From CAWFKW01 sp963816535 (GTDB lineage: Bacteria > Bacteroidota > Ignavibacteria > Tepidaquicellales > OLB5), in contig CAWFKW010000005.1 in assembly GCA_963816535.1 (NCBI GenBank), forward strand, positions 62,001 to 126,000: a stretch of DNA of 64,000 bases. Reading direction: 5' to 3'. Shown piece after piece: positions 61,287-64,000 of this stretch. Position 1 is the stretch's first letter. The number at the start of each line of letters is the position of its first letter. Made by a program: the position numbers and the translations under genes. The notes below the pieces were generated by a model, which did no database searches, was not told where the DNA came from, and saw only the letters and a program-made list of their open reading frames with translations.

Positions 61287-61982
61287 TCAGTCTTTAAAAA
61301 GCGATTCGAATCTTTTTGATTCAGCAATGTATTTTGACTTGGGATATTGGTCTCTAAGCAAATCGAACATTCTTTTTGCATTATCCTTGTCCCCTGCCTC
61401 GGCATATGCCCTTAAGGCATAAAAAATATTTTCCTGGTTCAAAACAATGTTCTTGTTTACATTTGCGGCTTTCTCAAAATATTCAGCGGCCTTTTTGTTA
61501 TCGCTCTTCGCGTCATAAACCGCTCCGATACCTGAGAGGCATGATGCTTTAACTATATCGTTCTTTCCTGAATAATCCTCAAACTGCTTCAAAGCGTTAT
61601 CATAGTCTTTCATGTTAAAATAGCAGTTGCCCAGGTACAATTTTGCAGTCTGTCCGCTTTCGGTTCCACCATACTGATCTACAATCTTTATGAGGCCCAT
61701 AATATTGCCCGTAGAATCGCCGTTTATTGATTCAGCGTATTTGCCTTCATCATACAGGCTTATAACTGCGGAAAGCTTCGTCTCGGCCTCATCGCTTTTG
61801 GCTTTCCGGTTGCTTATGTAAAAGAACATTGCAACCGCCAGAAGGACAATAATTCCGGCCCCTATTGATAATTTCCTCTTATTTTCAGGATTTCCAAACC
61901 AGTCTTTTGATTCAAAATATGCTGTAACCAGCTTATCCTGCTTAAGTTCCTTATGCGTAATTTTCTTGCGCGCTTTTAACAT
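61287..61982 (-). CDS. Membrane-anchored TPR protein (YfgM/BamD-adjacent type)
   Basis: A 231-residue protein with a cytoplasmic basic N-terminus, one transmembrane helix (about 41-58, LSIGAGIIVLLAVAMFFYIS) and then TPR-like helix pairs: AKLYLGNCYFNMKDYDNALKQF, ASCLSGIGAVYDAKSDNKKAAEYF, IFYALRAYAEAGDKDNAKRMF, and a closing ALRDQYPKSKYIAES-type unit. This is the YfgM/tetratricopeptide layout (DUF2133-like) found in periplasmic chaperone-associated proteins. Partner proteins are unknown. Confidence 0.75.
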   Translation of the reverse strand: MLKARKKITHKELKQDKLVTAYFESKDWFGNPENKRKLSIGAGIIVLLAVAMFFYISNRKAKSDEAETKLSAVISLYDEGKYAESINGDSTGNIMGLIKIVDQYGGTESGQTAKLYLGNCYFNMKDYDNALKQFEDYSGKNDIVKASCLSGIGAVYDAKSDNKKAAEYFEKAANVNKNIVLNQENIFYALRAYAEAGDKDNAKRMFDLLRDQYPKSKYIAESKRFESLFKD

Positions 61983-62082
61983 CTAAATATTGCCTTAGTT
62001 TTCGTTTTGTAAACCCTAAATATATCTAATTTTGGTCAAAAATTCAAAGGTATAATTTAACCGTTCAGATGACGCTCTTTGA

Positions 62083-63123
62083 TCAGGAAAAGAAAACTTT
62101 TGCAACATCATAGAACTTATCTCCCACCGTTTTCAGAGTCTCAACGGCTTCATCGAACGGTATGTCAATAATTTCAGTTCCCCTGAGCGCCGCCATTCTG
62201 CCGAACTTCCCCGCCTTTATCATTTCCACGGAATGAACTCCGAATCTCGAGCCCAGCACCCTGTCAAATGCCGTTGGAGAACCTCCCCTCTGAACATATC
62301 CAAGAACGACGGACCTTGTTTCAATTCCCGTCTTTCGCTCGATTATGTCGCATAAAATATTCGAGATTCCGCCAAGTCTTACGTGTCCGAATGCATCAAG
62401 CTTTTCATCCTGGACCACTATTTTCGCTTCATGCTGGTCGCTTTCGCTTATTGTCGCGCCCTCCGCTACTACGATGATAGAAAACTTCCGCCCTCTTTCA
62501 CTTCTTCTATCAACAACCTTCAATATTTCAGAAATTTGAATTTCCTTTTCGGGGATGAGTATCAAATCGGCGCCAGCGGCTATCCCCGAGTGCATTGCGA
62601 TCCAGCCCGCATGCCTGCCCATCACTTCAACGATCATTACCCTGTGATGTGATTCTGCGGTTGTGTGAATCCTGTCAATTGCGTCCATAGCAATATTAAC
62701 AGCCGTATCAAACCCGAAAGTGTAATCAGTGCCGCTCAGGTCGTTATCTATGGTCTTTGGAACGCCGACTACATTAAACCCTTTTTTACTTAACTTATTT
62801 GCAACGCCCAGCGTATCTTCGCCGCCGATTGCGACCAGCGCGTCAAGGCCGATCTTCGCAGCGTTATCAATAACAGTCTGTTCGCCGTTTTCAAATTTAT
62901 ACGGGTTTGTTCTTGACGTGCCTAAAATTGTTCCGCCTTTTTGAAGTATGCCCGAAACCGAATTCAAATCCAGATTGAAAACATCAAGATCTATTAGTCC
63001 CTTCCAGCCGTTTTCTATCCCAATACATTCCCATTCAAACTGAATGGATTTTCTTACTATTGCCCTGATTACAGCGTTCAATCCGGGGCAATCTCCGCCG
63101 CCGGTTAATATTCCTACTTTCAT
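62083..63123 (-). CDS. pfp: Phosphofructokinase, predicted pyrophosphate-dependent (group III type)
   Basis: 346 residues. Opening MKVGILTGGGDCPGLNAVIR is PFK-family. The residue that selects the donor is in AIGGEDTLG: Asp103 replaces the Gly typical of ATP-PFK (GGDGS/GGEGT). VPKTIDNDLSGTDYTFGFDT has Lys123 in PKTIDND, also characteristic of PPi-dependent forms. Other motifs include MGRHAGWIA and RGGSPTAFDRVLG. Family knowledge: this combination is seen in the actinobacterial PPi-PFK (Amycolatopsis type). The prediction is reversible fructose-6-phosphate phosphorylation with PPi, allowing glycolysis and gluconeogenesis with one enzyme. Confidence 0.85.
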   Translation of the reverse strand: MKVGILTGGGDCPGLNAVIRAIVRKSIQFEWECIGIENGWKGLIDLDVFNLDLNSVSGILQKGGTILGTSRTNPYKFENGEQTVIDNAAKIGLDALVAIGGEDTLGVANKLSKKGFNVVGVPKTIDNDLSGTDYTFGFDTAVNIAMDAIDRIHTTAESHHRVMIVEVMGRHAGWIAMHSGIAAGADLILIPEKEIQISEILKVVDRRSERGRKFSIIVVAEGATISESDQHEAKIVVQDEKLDAFGHVRLGGISNILCDIIERKTGIETRSVVLGYVQRGGSPTAFDRVLGSRFGVHSVEMIKAGKFGRMAALRGTEIIDIPFDEAVETLKTVGDKFYDVAKVFFS

Positions 63124-63141
63124 AAAGTTGTATAATTTTGT

Positions 63142-64000
63142 TTAATTCATAATTACGTTCAAAAATAATTCGGGGCGCATTACTTTCCTTACTGAGAGGT
63201 AAACTTCATCCGCTGTAATGTGCTGCATGCACGTGGGTTTGTTGCATCCATAATCATGCCCGAGGTACAGGCAAGGGCTGCAGAACTTATCGCTTTGGAC
63301 GGCTACGGCTTCCCTGCTGTACGCGCCCCATTTGACGGGGTTAGTGGGCCCGTGTAATCCGATTGTCCGTGTTCCAACGCACGCCGAGACATGAAGTATC
63401 CCGGTATTGCTGCAGAGCATAAGTTTTGACCGTTCTACCAGGGCTGCAGTTTGCTCAAGAGTATATTTGCCGGCGGTTAATATAGCAAACTGGGAAATAC
63501 CTTCGTACAGGCTGCTGCACAAATCGTATTCAAGTTTAGTGCCTGTGATGAGTATCCTTATAGAGTCATCCGAACGGTACAGTCTTTTTGCGACCTGTAT
63601 GTAGTTTTCAATTGCCCACTCCCTTGGTTTTCCGTTTTCACCGCAGCCCGGATGGAAACATATCACTGTCTTATCGGTCAGATTGTTATTAATCCAGAAA
63701 TCGTCTCTGAATTTCCTGTCTTCTTTTGTCAGAAAAAACTCAAGTTGTAATTCGTCAAAATCATATATGCCGCTCACCGGAACAATACCAAGCGGGATAA
63801 GCAGGTCCATAAAATTCTCCAGTTCATGCTTTGTGCGGCTGTGCTCTATCACCGAATCGTTAATAATGTGTTTCCACTGTCCTTTGGTTTTGAACCCAAT
63901 GGAATAATCCTTTCTGGCAAAACATGTTATCATCGAGTTTATTCTCTCCCATTGCCCCCCATCAATTATAACTTCATACTTAACCTTACGCAGGTTCTTT
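63142..64000 (-). CDS. Glycosyltransferase family 9 (heptosyltransferase-like), 5' end outside window
   Basis: The minus-strand frame stays open to base 64000, so the true start is beyond the window (an internal ATG at 63933 is not the start). The visible part has VIIDGGQWERI, IGFKTKGQW, the GT9 donor region FHPGCGENGKPREWAIENYIQ and LCSNTGILHVSACVGTRTIG, and a final Cys-rich stretch (FCSPCLYLGHDYGCNKPTC) often found in lipopolysaccharide heptosyltransferases. It likely adds a sugar to the LPS core or to a related surface glycan. Confidence 0.85.
   Translation of the reverse strand, partial: KNLRKVKYEVIIDGGQWERINSMITCFARKDYSIGFKTKGQWKHIINDSVIEHSRTKHELENFMDLLIPLGIVPVSGIYDFDELQLEFFLTKEDRKFRDDFWINNNLTDKTVICFHPGCGENGKPREWAIENYIQVAKRLYRSDDSIRILITGTKLEYDLCSSLYEGISQFAILTAGKYTLEQTAALVERSKLMLCSNTGILHVSACVGTRTIGLHGPTNPVKWGAYSREAVAVQSDKFCSPCLYLGHDYGCNKPTCMQHITADEVYLSVRKVMRPELFLNVIMN

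Overview
The window reads as chromosomal DNA from a member of the Ignavibacteria (Bacteroidota/Chlorobi group). The evidence is a full-length type IX secretion gene sprA, several secreted proteins with T9SS C-terminal sorting tails (YPNPYNPST / YPNPFNP motifs), a menaquinone-type methyltransferase, weak Shine-Dalgarno sequences before most genes, and AT-rich spacers that carry Bacteroidota-like promoter octamers (TAnnTTTG). The order and genus cannot be fixed from the sequence alone. No rRNA, prophage, transposase or CRISPR array was seen.

Layout. 1-5.9 kb: the end of a Xer recombinase gene, an AtuA-like small protein, a WG-repeat protein followed by a decayed second copy of the AtuA-like 3' end, prfB with a programmed frameshift, a LolC/E-type permease and menG. 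6-8.8 kb: a secreted metzincin protease with a T9SS tail between two small exported proteins. 8.8-13.2 kb (minus): purA, secF, secD. 13.3-13.6 kb: tRNA-His and tRNA-Arg with a damaged tRNA-Arg fragment between them. 13.7-20.6 kb (minus): a SemiSWEET gene and sprA. 21-33 kb (plus): HNH endonuclease, aldehyde dehydrogenase, aminotransferase, nuoM, Na+/H+ antiporter-like gene, two tandem BNR/sialidase-fold T9SS cargo proteins, pepT and a small barrel protein. 33-38 kb: a palindrome-rich spacer with a broken VOC gene, a secreted HExxH protein, and three tandem outer-membrane barrel paralogues. 38-44 kb: semialdehyde dehydrogenase, a second palindrome array, a rhodanese-MBL fusion, a beta-CASP nuclease and a lipoprotein hydrolase. 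44-48 kb: nuoN, a VWA protein, an NHL-like propeller and ssb. 48-53 kb (minus): two carbamoyltransferases, carbamate kinase and a cyclic-2,3-DPG-synthase-like P-loop protein. 53-64 kb: nuoK-nuoL, then HAD phosphatase, GlpT-like MFS, rlmB-like methyltransferase, two DUF2007-like proteins, an NtrC-type regulator lacking GAFTGA, cvpA, a TPR protein, a predicted PPi-type phosphofructokinase and a partial heptosyltransferase.

Themes. Export is prominent: SecD/SecF, SprA, LolC/E, three PorV/OmpP1-like barrels and three T9SS cargo proteins sit in one region. Respiratory complex I membrane subunits are scattered (nuoM, nuoN and nuoKL lie 8-18 kb apart). The carbamoyl-phosphate cluster at 48.4-52.9 kb is the most system-like set of genes with an unassigned member. 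Spacers are full of short palindromes that form composite, sometimes nested, elements. They reach into gene ends: one supplies the N-terminus of a signal peptide and another replaces the T-arm in a tRNA fragment.
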